Shown here: piece by piece, positions 37,392 to 46,314 of the stretch
How the letters are laid out: the number at the start of each line of letters is the position of its first letter
Position numbering within the stretch: position 1 is the stretch's first letter
Assembly: GCF_001428525.1 (NCBI RefSeq)
Contig: NZ_LMHW01000012.1
Coordinates: 407,683-471,682, forward strand
DNA length: 64,000 bases
Direction: 5' to 3'
DNA from: Flavobacterium sp. Root186
GTDB lineage: Bacteria > Bacteroidota > Bacteroidia > Flavobacteriales > Flavobacteriaceae
Position numbers and translations under genes: made by a program
Notes under the pieces: generated by a model
What the model was told of the DNA's origin: nothing
The model's input: the letters and a program-made list of their open reading frames with translations, nothing else
Databases searched by the model: none

Positions 37392-38165
37392 ATGTCCTTA
37401 TTTTCAGACAACATCAGAGCATTAAGGGTTAAGCACAAAATATCACAAGAAAAATTAGCTGGAAACCTGAGCATTACAAGAGGAAGATACGTGAAATACG
37501 AAGATGGAACTTCGGAAGCACCGTATGATATTTTAAAGAAAATCGCCTTGTTTTTTCATACAAGTATCGATTTGTTATTGTCGGTCGATATTCGGAAAAT
37601 AAACATCGAAAATTTGATAAAACTCGAAGGGAATCGACTTATTCTGCCTATTCAGGTCGATAATTTTGGAGAAAATTATATCGAAATTGTATCTCAAAAA
37701 GCAAAAGCAGGTTATTTAAACGGATATGCCGATCCGGAATATATTGAAAGCTTACAGCAGGTTTCGCTTCCTTTTTTAGGGCCGGGTAAACACAGAGGTT
37801 TTCCTGTTGAAGGCGATTCGATGCCACCACATGAAGATGGTTCGATTATTATAGGTCGTTATGTGGAAAGGCTGGGAGAGGTGATGGATGGCAAGACCTA
37901 TATCCTGATTACCAAAAATGAAGGGATGGTGTATAAACGACTCAACAAAAACAAAAAAAACGCCTTGGTTTTAGAATCAGATAATAGTTTTTACCCAAAT
38001 TATGAAGTGAAAGCTTCTGATATTTTAGAGATTTGGGAATACGAATGTAATATAGGCCGATCAGATAAAAAGCAAACTTTATCTGAAACCGAAAGTATGA
38101 AAGAATTACTTCTGGAAGTAAAAAGAGAAGTGATGGAGATTAAGAATAATACTTCGAATACATAA
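37392..38165 (+). CDS. XRE-type HTH regulator with S24 (LexA-like) domain
   Basis: A 257-residue repressor-like protein. The N-terminal helix-turn-helix (about residues 5-65: DNIRALRVKHKISQEKLAGN, ITRGRYVKYEDG) is of the XRE/Cro type, not the winged helix of LexA. The C-terminal S24 domain has a possible cleavage dipeptide Ala106-Gly107 in QKAKAGYLNGYAD, catalytic Ser143 in EGDSMPPHEDG and Lys182 in MVYKRL. A Lys- and Glu-rich tail may form a coiled coil. It is divergent from umuDC with only 98 bp between starts, which makes it the natural candidate for a damage-sensing regulator of that unit. The frame is open to 37317; the ATG at 37392 is preferred because it begins the HTH and follows the -7 box. 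Confidence 0.88.
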   Translation: MSLFSDNIRALRVKHKISQEKLAGNLSITRGRYVKYEDGTSEAPYDILKKIALFFHTSIDLLLSVDIRKINIENLIKLEGNRLILPIQVDNFGENYIEIVSQKAKAGYLNGYADPEYIESLQQVSLPFLGPGKHRGFPVEGDSMPPHEDGSIIIGRYVERLGEVMDGKTYILITKNEGMVYKRLNKNKKNALVLESDNSFYPNYEVKASDILEIWEYECNIGRSDKKQTLSETESMKELLLEVKREVMEIKNNTSNT

Positions 38166-38508
38166 ACGTTTTCATTTGTCAGTTTGAACGAAGTCGAAGA
38201 CCTTTTATGCTATAAAACTTTCGGCTTCGCTCAGGGTTAACAATCATAACCAAATGAAGAAAATATTAGATCTGTTTTTAAAATTCCGAAGGAATGATTT
38301 ATATTGTAGCAATGGATTTCAATCCGTTGAAAATTTAATGTCATCATATTTTTTAAGTCCCGAAGGGACGATTCATATTGTAGGGCCGGATTTTAATCCG
38401 GTTAAAAAATATATCCACAATGCAAAAAAGCCGAAGGCTCGGCGCATATTGTTTAATAGACTGGACTGAAGTCCAGCCCTACAATATAATTTGAGCCTTT
38501 GGCTCTTT
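38166..38508. repeat. Intergenic repeat array (no gene)
   Basis: A 343-bp stretch made of palindromic repeats. At 38178-38245 two arms with cgaagtcgaag and cttcggcttcg face each other. From 38282 three units follow, each with a small hairpin around ccgaagg (38286, 38360, 38431; 71-74 bp apart), a linker like tatattgtag and a second hairpin of the type ggatttcaatcc. A last hairpin, gagcc/ggctc, abuts the next gene end. A 71-codon frame at 38254-38469 crosses these units and is an artefact of the repeats. This type of repeat is common between genes in flavobacteria, to my recollection. Confidence 0.8.
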
Positions 38509-40239
38509 TTACACTTTTAGTGCAAACCAAAACGTACTTCCTAATCCTAAATTACTTTCTACGCCAACATTCCCATTTTGTGCTTCAATAAATTCTTTGC
38601 TAATTGCCAATCCCAATCCGGTTCCGGATTTCTGACTTCCCGGAACCTGAAAATATTTATCAAAAACCTTGTCTTTGTATCTTGCATCAATTCCTTTTCC
38701 GGTGTCGATAACCTGAAATACAATTTGGTTATTCTCTTTTTTTAATTGGATGATAATCGTGCTTTTTTCCGAAGAATACCGAATGGCATTCGACAAATAA
38801 TTAATCAAAACCCAGCCTGTTTTTTCGCTGTCGGCTTTTACGTCTTCGAGATTTTCATCGGCATCAATAACCAATTTAATTTGTTTTTGATCGGCCTGAA
38901 CTTTTACAGCTTCAACAGCATAATGTACAATTTCGTGTGGATTGCTTTTTTCGATATTCAGCTGAATATTTCCCGTTTCTAATTGCGATAAATTCAGCAA
39001 TTCGCCCGTGATTTTTAATAAACGCTGACTATCATCTTTTATGCTTTCAACTAATTGTTTCTGATCATCGTTCATGTCGCCCGTTTTGGCATTTTCAAGC
39101 AATTGCAGACTTAATTTTATAGAAGCAATTGGCGTTTTTAATTCGTGCGAAACGGTTGCAATAAAATTGGTTTTGGCAAAATCCAGTTCTTTAAAAAGCG
39201 TAATATTTCGCAGAATAATCACATCGCCAATATTGATTTCTTTTTCTTCGCCAGTTGGAATTATCGTAATATTCAGAATTTCTTTTTCGAAATAACTTTC
39301 CTTTCCGTGCGCGTAAATTTTAAGCGGTTGTTTTTTAGGAGATTTTGAATCGTCTTTTAAAATTAAGGAACGAATCAAATCATTCGACAAAGCTAGAGTA
39401 GAAGCCGATTTCCCGATAACATCTTCCAATTTCAGACCAATAATTTTCAGCGCTTCATCATTCACAAACAAAATAATTCCGTCATTATCCAATCCAATAA
39501 TAGGATCATTCATATTATTGATCAGCGTTTCAAGTCGCTTTTTCTCAAAGAATAATTTGTACAAGTTACTATCATTATATTCCTGAAGTTTTTGCGCCAT
39601 CGTATTAAACGATTTTGCCAAATCGCCATATTCGTTATGATTGGTAAAATGAACGCGTTCCGAATAGTTTTTGTTCGCAATTTCCTTAATACTCTGCGTT
39701 AATTCCTTAATCGGATTGGCAATGTTATTCGGCAGATTCACCAATAAATTAAAAGCAATCAAAAAACATAAACTTCCCACAATGGCAATCCATAAATTGG
39801 CATTTTCGGCAGTATGTTTCGCGATGTCGCTTTTCTGTTTTATGGCATCCAGATTGAGTTTCATAATCGCAAAAATATCTTGTCTGATTTGTGCTTTTAT
39901 CTTCTCGTCTGCACTATTTTTTTCTAAAAGCGAAAAATCATTTTCAAGTTTTGCCGTTGCTTCTTTTTCGCCAGGTTCGGTAACATTTTTTGTTTGTTTT
40001 TCAAGATATTCCTTAAAAACATGAATCTTATTATCCGGACTATCTTTAATTTCATCCAAAGACAAAATCATATTTCGCGAATATTCCAGCGTATTATAAT
40101 TCGCTTTCAGAATATTCTCCGTGTCTGCTTTTATCAAAAAAACAGAATAGCCACTCACTAACGAAAGTATGATGATCATTAAAAATAACAATCCAACGCC
40201 CAGATTCAATTTGGTTTTAATTCTCATTTTATAAAACAT
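38509..40239 (-). CDS. Membrane sensor histidine kinase (HAMP-PAS), probably the kinase half of a split KdpD system
   Basis: A 576-residue sensor kinase. Two membrane helices (about residues 13-35 and 150-170) flank a helical periplasmic domain; a HAMP linker (IANPIKELTQSIKEIANKNY), a PAS domain (about 235-330, LINNMNDPIIGLDNDGIILF) and the kinase core follow. The phospho-His is in FIATVSHELKTPIASIKLSL; ATP-binding boxes are INYLSNAIRYS, IDTGKGID and GTGLGLAISKEFIE. It lies 211 bp downstream of a KdpD that lacks a kinase module, all on the strand of the kdp genes. I infer that these two proteins together replace full-length KdpD. Two starts are possible (40239 and 40227); the upstream one is given. 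Confidence 0.9.
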   Translation of the reverse strand: MFYKMRIKTKLNLGVGLLFLMIIILSLVSGYSVFLIKADTENILKANYNTLEYSRNMILSLDEIKDSPDNKIHVFKEYLEKQTKNVTEPGEKEATAKLENDFSLLEKNSADEKIKAQIRQDIFAIMKLNLDAIKQKSDIAKHTAENANLWIAIVGSLCFLIAFNLLVNLPNNIANPIKELTQSIKEIANKNYSERVHFTNHNEYGDLAKSFNTMAQKLQEYNDSNLYKLFFEKKRLETLINNMNDPIIGLDNDGIILFVNDEALKIIGLKLEDVIGKSASTLALSNDLIRSLILKDDSKSPKKQPLKIYAHGKESYFEKEILNITIIPTGEEKEINIGDVIILRNITLFKELDFAKTNFIATVSHELKTPIASIKLSLQLLENAKTGDMNDDQKQLVESIKDDSQRLLKITGELLNLSQLETGNIQLNIEKSNPHEIVHYAVEAVKVQADQKQIKLVIDADENLEDVKADSEKTGWVLINYLSNAIRYSSEKSTIIIQLKKENNQIVFQVIDTGKGIDARYKDKVFDKYFQVPGSQKSGTGLGLAISKEFIEAQNGNVGVESNLGLGSTFWFALKV

Positions 40240-40300
40240 TTAATTTTTTTTCACCATATAAGTGATATAAGGAAATATAACAATGCGTAATATTAAGGTA

Positions 40301-40395
40301 AAGAATAGAAATTATAAGAAGGCTTTGCGAACTTGCGTCTTTGCGAGCAAAAATTTCAGCGAACCTTGCGTAAAACCTCGCGTTCTTTGCGGTTA
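40301..40395. repeat. Intergenic repeat with tttgcgaacttgcg-type words
   Basis: The gap between the kinase and kdpD holds facing words such as gaacttgcgtctttgcgag and cctcgcgttctttgcggtt. No gene is present. It resembles repeats I know from other Flavobacterium intergenic regions. Confidence 0.55.
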
Positions 40396-40450
40396 AATTT
40401 AACGGCTCTAATAAAAATGAACTTATATGACTTATATGGTTTAAAAAACA

Positions 40451-41575
40451 TTACGATAGTATAACAAGGTCAACATTCGATAAAGACAAGCTATTTAATA
40501 AACGCCTGAAAATAGTTGTAGACAAAATTACTTTAAATAAATTCAAATGCGGTTTTCCGATGCAGACAGTTGTAATTTGTTTTTCTTCAACGGTGATCAA
40601 AATCGCATCGGCAATATTTTTATGTTCCAGTTTAATGACTTCTGCGCCGAGTTGTACGGCGAGTTTAAAGTTATTAATTAAATGTCTTTGTTTGTCTAAT
40701 GCAATTTTGGTACTGCTTTCTTTAGGAGTTTCTACATACAAAACATACCAGCTTCCATTATAATAACTTGCCAATCGTGCCGCTTTCCGAATCACAATTT
40801 TAGCCGTTTTATCGTTACTGCTAATACACGCCAACAATTTTTCATGCCGTAATGCGTGCAGGTTTGGAACTTCACTTTCGACTTTTCGAACGACCTGACT
40901 TGCGACTTCCTTCAAAGCCAATTCACGTAACTGCAGAATTTGTTCCGATTTAAAAAAGTTCGTCAAAGCCGTCTGAATTTTATCCGGAGTATAAATTTTT
41001 CCTTCTTTCAAACGCGCAATCAAATCTTCCGAAGTCAAATCGATGTTTACGACTTCATCTGCCAAACGCAAGACATTATCCGGAATGCGCTCCTGAACAT
41101 CAATTCCCGTAATACGTTTCACATCCTCGTTTAAACTCTCAATATGCTGAATATTTACCGCCGAAATTACATTAATTCCCGCGTCTAAAATTTCTAAAAC
41201 ATCCTGCCAGCGTTTTTCATTTTTGCTTCCCTCAACGTTCGTGTGTGCCAGTTCATCAACAATTACAACTTCAGGTCTGAGATTGATTATGGCTTGAACA
41301 TCAAGTTCTTCAAGCTGTTTTCCTTTATAGAAAATGGTTCGTCTCGGAATTATCGGTAAACCCGCCAACAACTCATGCGTTTCCTTCCGCATATGCGTTT
41401 CGATGTAGCCAATTTTTACATCGATTCCATTCTTCAACAATGAATGCGCTTCCTGCAACATACGAAAAGTCTTGCCCACACCGGCACTCATCCCAATGTA
41501 GATTTTAAACTTCCCTTTTCGTGATTTCTGAATTAAATCAAGAAAGTGCTGTGCGTTGCTATTTTTCTGTTCCAT
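40451..41575 (-). CDS. kdpD: KdpD sensor domain protein without kinase module
   Basis: A 374-residue cytoplasmic protein equal to the N-terminal part of KdpD. The KdpD domain (about 1-230) has Walker A GMSAGVGKTFRML and Walker B VIVDELAHTNVEGS, with the family phrases GIDVKIGYIETHMRKET and RWQDVLEILDAGINV. A universal-stress-protein-like domain follows (about 245-374; LLACISSNDKTAKIVIRKAA). Full-length KdpD would continue with four membrane helices, a GAF domain and the kinase; all are absent and the gene ends cleanly, so this is a natural split rather than a truncation. Signal output should pass to the separate histidine kinase encoded downstream. Confidence 0.93.
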   Translation of the reverse strand: MEQKNSNAQHFLDLIQKSRKGKFKIYIGMSAGVGKTFRMLQEAHSLLKNGIDVKIGYIETHMRKETHELLAGLPIIPRRTIFYKGKQLEELDVQAIINLRPEVVIVDELAHTNVEGSKNEKRWQDVLEILDAGINVISAVNIQHIESLNEDVKRITGIDVQERIPDNVLRLADEVVNIDLTSEDLIARLKEGKIYTPDKIQTALTNFFKSEQILQLRELALKEVASQVVRKVESEVPNLHALRHEKLLACISSNDKTAKIVIRKAARLASYYNGSWYVLYVETPKESSTKIALDKQRHLINNFKLAVQLGAEVIKLEHKNIADAILITVEEKQITTVCIGKPHLNLFKVILSTTIFRRLLNSLSLSNVDLVILS

Positions 41576-41580
41576 AAAAA

Positions 41581-41659
41581 TATTGCTTTAAGCTATAAGC
41601 TGTAGGCTATAGGCAGTTTGACTTTTCAAAGCTTACTGCCTAAAGCCTATTGCCTAAAG
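41581..41659. repeat. Short repeat between porin and kdpD genes
   Basis: Words of the type taagctgtaggctataggcag face ctgcctaaagcctattgcct, giving an imperfect inverted repeat. No coding capacity. Confidence 0.55.
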
Positions 41660-42736
41660 CTAAAAACTAATCGCCAACGAAGTCGTTACAAACGTATTCG
41701 TGTCCGTTGGAAGATTATCTTTTGTAAATATTTCATCTTTACTCGAAAGATTTCTGGCTTCAATTCTAAACATAACATTATCAGTAACTAAGTAATCAAA
41801 GTTAGCCGAAAATCCGTAAGTTTTAAATCCGTTTGGTGTTTCTGTTGCGATAATTACACCTTTTTCGTCGCTGTAATATTCACCACGCATCGCCAACTGA
41901 ATTTTATCAATTGGTTTGTATTGCAAAATCAAAACGGGTGAAAACCAAGTATCGTATTTGTTGCTGTTTTTAGCCGATTGTTGCGACCCAACGTCAAAAC
42001 CAGCCGTAATATTTGTTTTGTCTGTTACTTTAAATTGCCCGTAAAAGTTGTTGAAATAACGCCATTTTTTATCCATATCCGGCTGTTCATTTCCAACATA
42101 AGTACTCCAGTTCAAAACCACGTTATCCGTTGGTTTGTAAGTTAGCTGTGTTCCAAAAGCAGGCGTTTGATTTCCTTCAACTTTTTCAATTCTCTGCCAG
42201 CCATTTAAGTACATACCAGCCAAATACCATTTTCCAGATTCAGAGGTATAACCAATTTTAACTCCCGTTTCATAATAAGGAGAATTCTCAGCCAAAATAC
42301 TTCTCGTTAAAGTCTGGCAGTCTTTTCCAATCGCACTTTCAAAACCAATATGCGAAGGCATAATTCCCGCATCAATCCATAAATTATGGTTTTTCGAAAT
42401 CTTCACGCCCACATTTGCTTCATAAACATTTTTCAGTAAACCTTGCTCGGCAGACATATTATATTCGGCGTAAGTTCCCGCCATCAAGGCAAAATTTCCA
42501 CGAATATTTTCTTTCGAATAATTTACTTTCGCCATTCCTAAATTCAGGTTTACCTCGTTGCTTTTATTATAACTATAAAAAAAGTTTGGTCGCGTATGAT
42601 TATCCGGTTTTCCAAAATCGTAACTATAATAAGTGTCTACATATCCTGAAAATGTCAGCGGACTTTTTGATTCTTCCTGAGCGTATAAATTGCTAAAACC
42701 GAATGCGATTAAAGCAGTAAGTATAATTTTTTTCAT
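41660..42736 (-). CDS. Outer-membrane porin (OmpL-like beta-barrel) of the kdp locus
   Basis: A 358-residue exported beta-barrel. The signal peptide is MKKIILTALIAFGFSNLYAQ. The mature part is made of alternating beta strands with aromatic girdles (LTFSGYVDTYYSYDFGKPD at the start, GNFALMAGTYAEYN, and LNWSTYVGNE), ending in TSLAISF with the C-terminal Phe typical of outer-membrane barrels. It resembles the putative OmpL-like barrel porins (bbp2 type). Placed between kdpC and kdpD on the same strand, it may let ions reach the Kdp pump; that role is inferred from position. It is preceded by a 524-bp repeat-filled gap. Confidence 0.88.
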   Translation of the reverse strand: MKKIILTALIAFGFSNLYAQEESKSPLTFSGYVDTYYSYDFGKPDNHTRPNFFYSYNKSNEVNLNLGMAKVNYSKENIRGNFALMAGTYAEYNMSAEQGLLKNVYEANVGVKISKNHNLWIDAGIMPSHIGFESAIGKDCQTLTRSILAENSPYYETGVKIGYTSESGKWYLAGMYLNGWQRIEKVEGNQTPAFGTQLTYKPTDNVVLNWSTYVGNEQPDMDKKWRYFNNFYGQFKVTDKTNITAGFDVGSQQSAKNSNKYDTWFSPVLILQYKPIDKIQLAMRGEYYSDEKGVIIATETPNGFKTYGFSANFDYLVTDNVMFRIEARNLSSKDEIFTKDNLPTDTNTFVTTSLAISF

Positions 42737-43260
42737 TTTTGTTTTTATTATTTGGGGTAAAAAGGCGTTTTGTTTTCCTGCAAGGTTTTCAAAAACTTGT
42801 AGGTATTATTTCTTAGTAGTTTTTTTTAGGAGCTAATCCCGCTATCCGTTTCAATCTTTTGTGTCTCGTTTCTCTAACGAGACACAAAAGGATTTCCACT
42901 ACTATCGGGGCTAGGGTATTGGGGGTAAAAAGGCGTTTTGTTTTCCTGCAAGGTTTTCAAAACCTTGTAGGTATTTAATTTTAAGTTTCAGTTCACGCTC
43001 TGTTTGTCATTCCAAAAAACGAGGACACGAGCGATAGCGAATTGGCGAAGCAATCTCCACAAGAAAATCCGTATAGAAATTCGCCAATCTTTGTCGAGTT
43101 ACTCGCGGAGATTCCTCGTTCCTCGGAATGACAAACTTGGCGGTTACTTCATGAGAACTAGTTGATGTAGATTCATACCTACAAGGTTTTGAAAACCTTG
43201 CAGGAGAAAAACCTTAGTCCCGAAGCCTCGGGATAGCGACTCAGAACCTCAAAATCTTTT
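42737..43260. repeat. Composite repeat region between kdpC and porin
   Basis: A 524-bp gap with no gene. Two direct copies of a 54-bp unit at about 42752-42806 and 42919-42973 contain the hairpin caaggtttt-c-aaaaccttg; an inverted copy of its core is at 43176-43206. Between the copies a perfect 15-bp stem (42856-42870 and 42876-42890) surrounds loop tctct. At 43002-43136 a further large palindrome has 12-bp outer arms gtttgtcattcc/ggaatgacaaac and inner facing words. Such elements are typical Flavobacterium intergenic repeats. Confidence 0.85.
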
Positions 43261-43812
43261 TTAGCGAAGCTCATCAAGCGCCACATTCAATTCCAAAACA
43301 TTAACCGTTTCAGGTCCAACAACAGCCGAATTAATTTTAGATTCAACCAAAGCTTTTACCTTGTCTTCAGATAATTTTCGTTCTTTGGCGACACGTTTAA
43401 CCTGAATCAAAGCGCCTTGCGGAGAAATATTAGGATCCAAACCACTTCCAGAAGCCGTAACCATATCTGAGGGAATCTCCGATTTTTTCAAGTATGGATG
43501 AACCAATAAAAGTGTATCAATTCTTTTTTGAACCAAAGCCAGATATTCGGCATTACTTGGTCCTTTGTTACTTCCGGCACTTCCGGAAGCATTATAATCC
43601 ACAGCCGAAGGTCTTCCCCAGAAATAATTCGACTTATCGAATTTCTGACCAATTTTTTGGTAACCAACCACTTTTCCGTTAACCGAAATAGTTTCTCCTT
43701 TTCCTTGATTTGGAGCCAATTGTGCAATTCCGTAAATCGCTAAAGGATAAATAACTGCGAATAAGATTAGAGTAACCGCAGTAAGTTTTATTATAGAAAA
43801 TAGATTTTTCAT
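43261..43812 (-). CDS. kdpC: Potassium-transporting ATPase subunit C
   Basis: A 183-residue subunit that stabilises the KdpFABC potassium pump. One N-terminal membrane helix (about residues 8-32, LTAVTLILFAVIYPLAIYG) is followed by a periplasmic domain with the family phrases GQKFDKSNYFWGRPSAVDYN, ASGSGLDPNISPQGALIQV and VLELNVALDEL. Length is normal. It comes after kdpB in the operon but with a 266-bp repeat-filled gap between them, much larger than usual for kdpB-kdpC. Confidence 0.95.
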   Translation of the reverse strand: MKNLFSIIKLTAVTLILFAVIYPLAIYGIAQLAPNQGKGETISVNGKVVGYQKIGQKFDKSNYFWGRPSAVDYNASGSAGSNKGPSNAEYLALVQKRIDTLLLVHPYLKKSEIPSDMVTASGSGLDPNISPQGALIQVKRVAKERKLSEDKVKALVESKINSAVVGPETVNVLELNVALDELR

Positions 43813-44078
43813 TTTTTGAGATTCTAAGGGACTAAGTTGCTAAGGTTCTAAGTTTTTTTAGAAGCTTAGTAATCTAAAGTCTGTGTTTTTAATTTGAGTT
43901 TTTTTTTAAGGTTCTAAGGGACTAAGATTCTAAGTTTTTTTCAGAAGCTTATTAATTCGAAGTATGTTTTTAATTTGAGTTTTTTTAAGGTTCTAAGGGA
44001 CTGAGGAACTAAGATTCTAAGGCTTTTTTCTTAGTACCTTAGTACCTTAGTTCCTCAGTACCTTAGTATCTTAGAACC
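43813..44078. repeat. Repeat-filled gap inside the kdp operon (kdpB-kdpC)
   Basis: Two imperfect tandem copies of a roughly 95-bp unit (each with ctaagggactaag, ttttttagaagctta-like and ttttaatttgag words) are followed by a cluster of ctaagg words that faces repeated ccttagt words (44035-44078). The RNA could fold into a long hairpin between the kdpB and kdpC coding regions. No gene is present. Confidence 0.8.
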
Positions 44079-46112
44079 TTACATAAAAAGTGCTACCACT
44101 AAATCAATCAATTTGATTCCGATAAAAGGAACAATCAATCCGCCTAAACCGTAGATTAAAAGATTTCTTTTTAAGATGGCACTCGCGCCAATTGGTTTGT
44201 AATCAACACCTCTCAAGGCAAGCGGAATCAAAATAGGAATGATAATCGCATTGAAAATCACTGCTGATAAAATTGCACTTTCCGGACTATGCAAATGCAT
44301 GATATTTAAACCTTGCAACGCAGGAATTGCAGTAATAAAAAGAGCAGGAACAATAGCAAAATATTTCGCAACGTCATTCGCAATAGAAAAAGTGGTTAAA
44401 GTTCCGCGAGTCATTAAAAGTTGCTTTCCAATTTCAATAATCTCGATTAGTTTCGTTGGATCATTGTCAAGATCGACCATGTTTCCGGCTTCTTTGGCCG
44501 CTTGTGTTCCGCTATTCATGGCAACACCTACGTTTGCTTGCGCAAGGGCAGGAGCATCATTTGTTCCGTCGCCCATCATGGCAACTAATTTTCCTAGATT
44601 TTGCTCGTTTTTGATGTAATTCATTTTATCCTCAGGTTTCGCTTCGGCAATAAAATCATCAACACCGGCCGCTTCAGCAATAAACTTCGCCGTAAGCGGA
44701 TTATCGCCAGTAACCATAACCGTTTTTACACCCATTTTTCTCAAACGGTCAAAACGTTCTTTCATTCCGGTTTTAATGATATCCTGCAATTCGATAACGC
44801 CCTGAACCTGATTGTTTTTGATTACCACCAATGGTGTTCCTCCGTTTGTAGAAATAGCAATTACTTTTTGAGCAGTATCCTCAGGGAAATTATTTCCAGC
44901 CTGAGCCGCAATGTTTTTTGCAGCATCCTGAGCACCTTTTCGAATGTTGGTTCCGTCTTTTAAAACAACTCCGGAAGTTCTGGTTTCTGCGGTAAATTTT
45001 ATTAAAGTAGCACCTTCAATTGATAATTTATTGGCAATCTCGGCTCCAGCCAATTCCACGATACTTTTCCCTTCCGGAGTATCATCTGCCAATGAACTTA
45101 ACACAGCAGATTTTATAAAATCTTCTTCAGAAATTCCTTTTGAAGGATAAAAATTAGTTGCTTTTCTGTTTCCAATGGTAATGGTTCCGGTTTTATCCAA
45201 AAGCAAAACATCAATATCTCCGGCAGTTTCAACCGCTTTACCCGATTTTGTAATTACGTTAGCTCGCAAAGCTCTGTCCATTCCCGCAATACCAATCGCA
45301 GAAAGCAAACCTCCAATTGTAGTTGGAATTAAACATACAAACAAAGCAATGAAAGCCGCAATCGTGATGGGCGCATTGGCATAATCTGCAAAAGGTTTTA
45401 AGGTAACACACACAATGACGAAGATTAAAGTAAATGCCGCTAATAAAATGGTTAAAGCAATTTCATTTGGCGTTTTCTGACGACTTGCACCTTCCACCAA
45501 AGCAATCATTTTGTCCAAAAAGCTTTCGCCAGGTTCTGAGGTTACAATTACTTTAATTTTATCAGATAACACTTTTGTTCCTCCGGTTACAGATGATTTA
45601 TCACCTCCGGCTTCCCGAATTACTGGAGCACTTTCTCCGGTAATGGCACTTTCGTCAATGGTTGCCAAACCTTCGATAATTTCACCATCAGTTGCAATTA
45701 AATCACCTGATTCGCAAACGAAAATATCGCCTTTTTTTAGTTGTGAAGAACTGATGTTTTTGATTTCTCCGTTTGGTAAAATTTGTCTTGCCGGAGTTTC
45801 TTCTCTTGTTTTTCGCAAACTGTCGGCTTGTGCTTTTCCTCTTGCTTCGGCAATTGCTTCGGCAAAATTGGCAAATAAAAGGGTTGCCAGTAAAATGAAA
45901 AACACAATTAAATTATAGATAAAACTACCTTGATCTGTTGCTCCCATTAAAATAGAAACACAAACAGCAAACATAATGGCGGTTCCTATTTCTACGGTAA
46001 ACATTACCGGATTTTTGATCATCAATTTGGGATTAAGCTTGACAAAAGACTGCACGAAGGCTTCCTTTACCTGTTTGCTTTCAAACAATGATGTGGATTT
46101 ATTAGTTGTCAT
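44079..46112 (-). CDS. kdpB: Potassium-transporting ATPase ATP-binding subunit
   Basis: A 677-residue P-type ATPase, the energy-coupling subunit of the high-affinity Kdp potassium pump. The phosphorylation site is in [10 protein letters not shown] (about residue 307), the actuator loop in [10 protein letters not shown], the nucleotide-binding lysine region in RKGAQDAAK and the hinge in [19 protein letters not shown]. About seven membrane helices are present. Length is as expected. A 202-bp gap with a palindromic repeat separates it from kdpA upstream. Confidence 0.97.
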   Translation of the reverse strand: MTTNKSTSLFESKQVKEAFVQSFVKLNPKLMIKNPVMFTVEIGTAIMFAVCVSILMGATDQGSFIYNLIVFFILLATLLFANFAEAIAEARGKAQADSLRKTREETPARQILPNGEIKNISSSQLKKGDIFVCESGDLIATDGEIIEGLATIDESAITGESAPVIREAGGDKSSVTGGTKVLSDKIKVIVTSEPGESFLDKMIALVEGASRQKTPNEIALTILLAAFTLIFVIVCVTLKPFADYANAPITIAAFIALFVCLIPTTIGGLLSAIGIAGMDRALRANVITKSGKAVETAGDIDVLLLDKTGTITIGNRKATNFYPSKGISEEDFIKSAVLSSLADDTPEGKSIVELAGAEIANKLSIEGATLIKFTAETRTSGVVLKDGTNIRKGAQDAAKNIAAQAGNNFPEDTAQKVIAISTNGGTPLVVIKNNQVQGVIELQDIIKTGMKERFDRLRKMGVKTVMVTGDNPLTAKFIAEAAGVDDFIAEAKPEDKMNYIKNEQNLGKLVAMMGDGTNDAPALAQANVGVAMNSGTQAAKEAGNMVDLDNDPTKLIEIIEIGKQLLMTRGTLTTFSIANDVAKYFAIVPALFITAIPALQGLNIMHLHSPESAILSAVIFNAIIIPILIPLALRGVDYKPIGASAILKRNLLIYGLGGLIVPFIGIKLIDLVVALFM

Positions 46113-46173
46113 TTTCTTGTAAAAAGTTAAATGTTATTTGTGAAATGTTATGCGGAATAAATTCATCAATTGT

Positions 46174-46269
46174 AAACATAGCCAGTGGTTTCAACTACTG
46201 GAACGCAACATATATACAATCTGTGTTCCGCAATTCGTTTCCCATGGTTGAAACCACGGGCTATGTTTG
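46174..46269. repeat. Palindromic repeat, copy A (kdpA-kdpB gap)
   Basis: An imperfect 96-bp palindrome with outer arms aaacatagcc and ggctatgttt and inner ggtttcaac/gttgaaacc words. A second copy with the same arms lies at 57248-57340. It sits inside the kdp operon between kdpA and kdpB. Confidence 0.88.
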
Positions 46270-46314
46270 AAATATTTTACGTTTATTTTTATGTATTTAA
46301 AATATTCCGCATTT

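Noticed and set aside
38254..38469. 71-codon open frame on the plus strand
   Set aside because: It runs across three palindromic repeat units and its amino-acid sequence follows the repeats; it has no protein-like feature.
42737..43260. Possible CRISPR array
   Set aside because: Repeated units are few, unevenly spaced, present in both orientations, and no cas genes are nearby.
45511..45918. 135-codon frame opposite kdpB
   Set aside because: Shadow of the kdpB reading frame; serine- and proline-rich composition is typical of antisense frames here.
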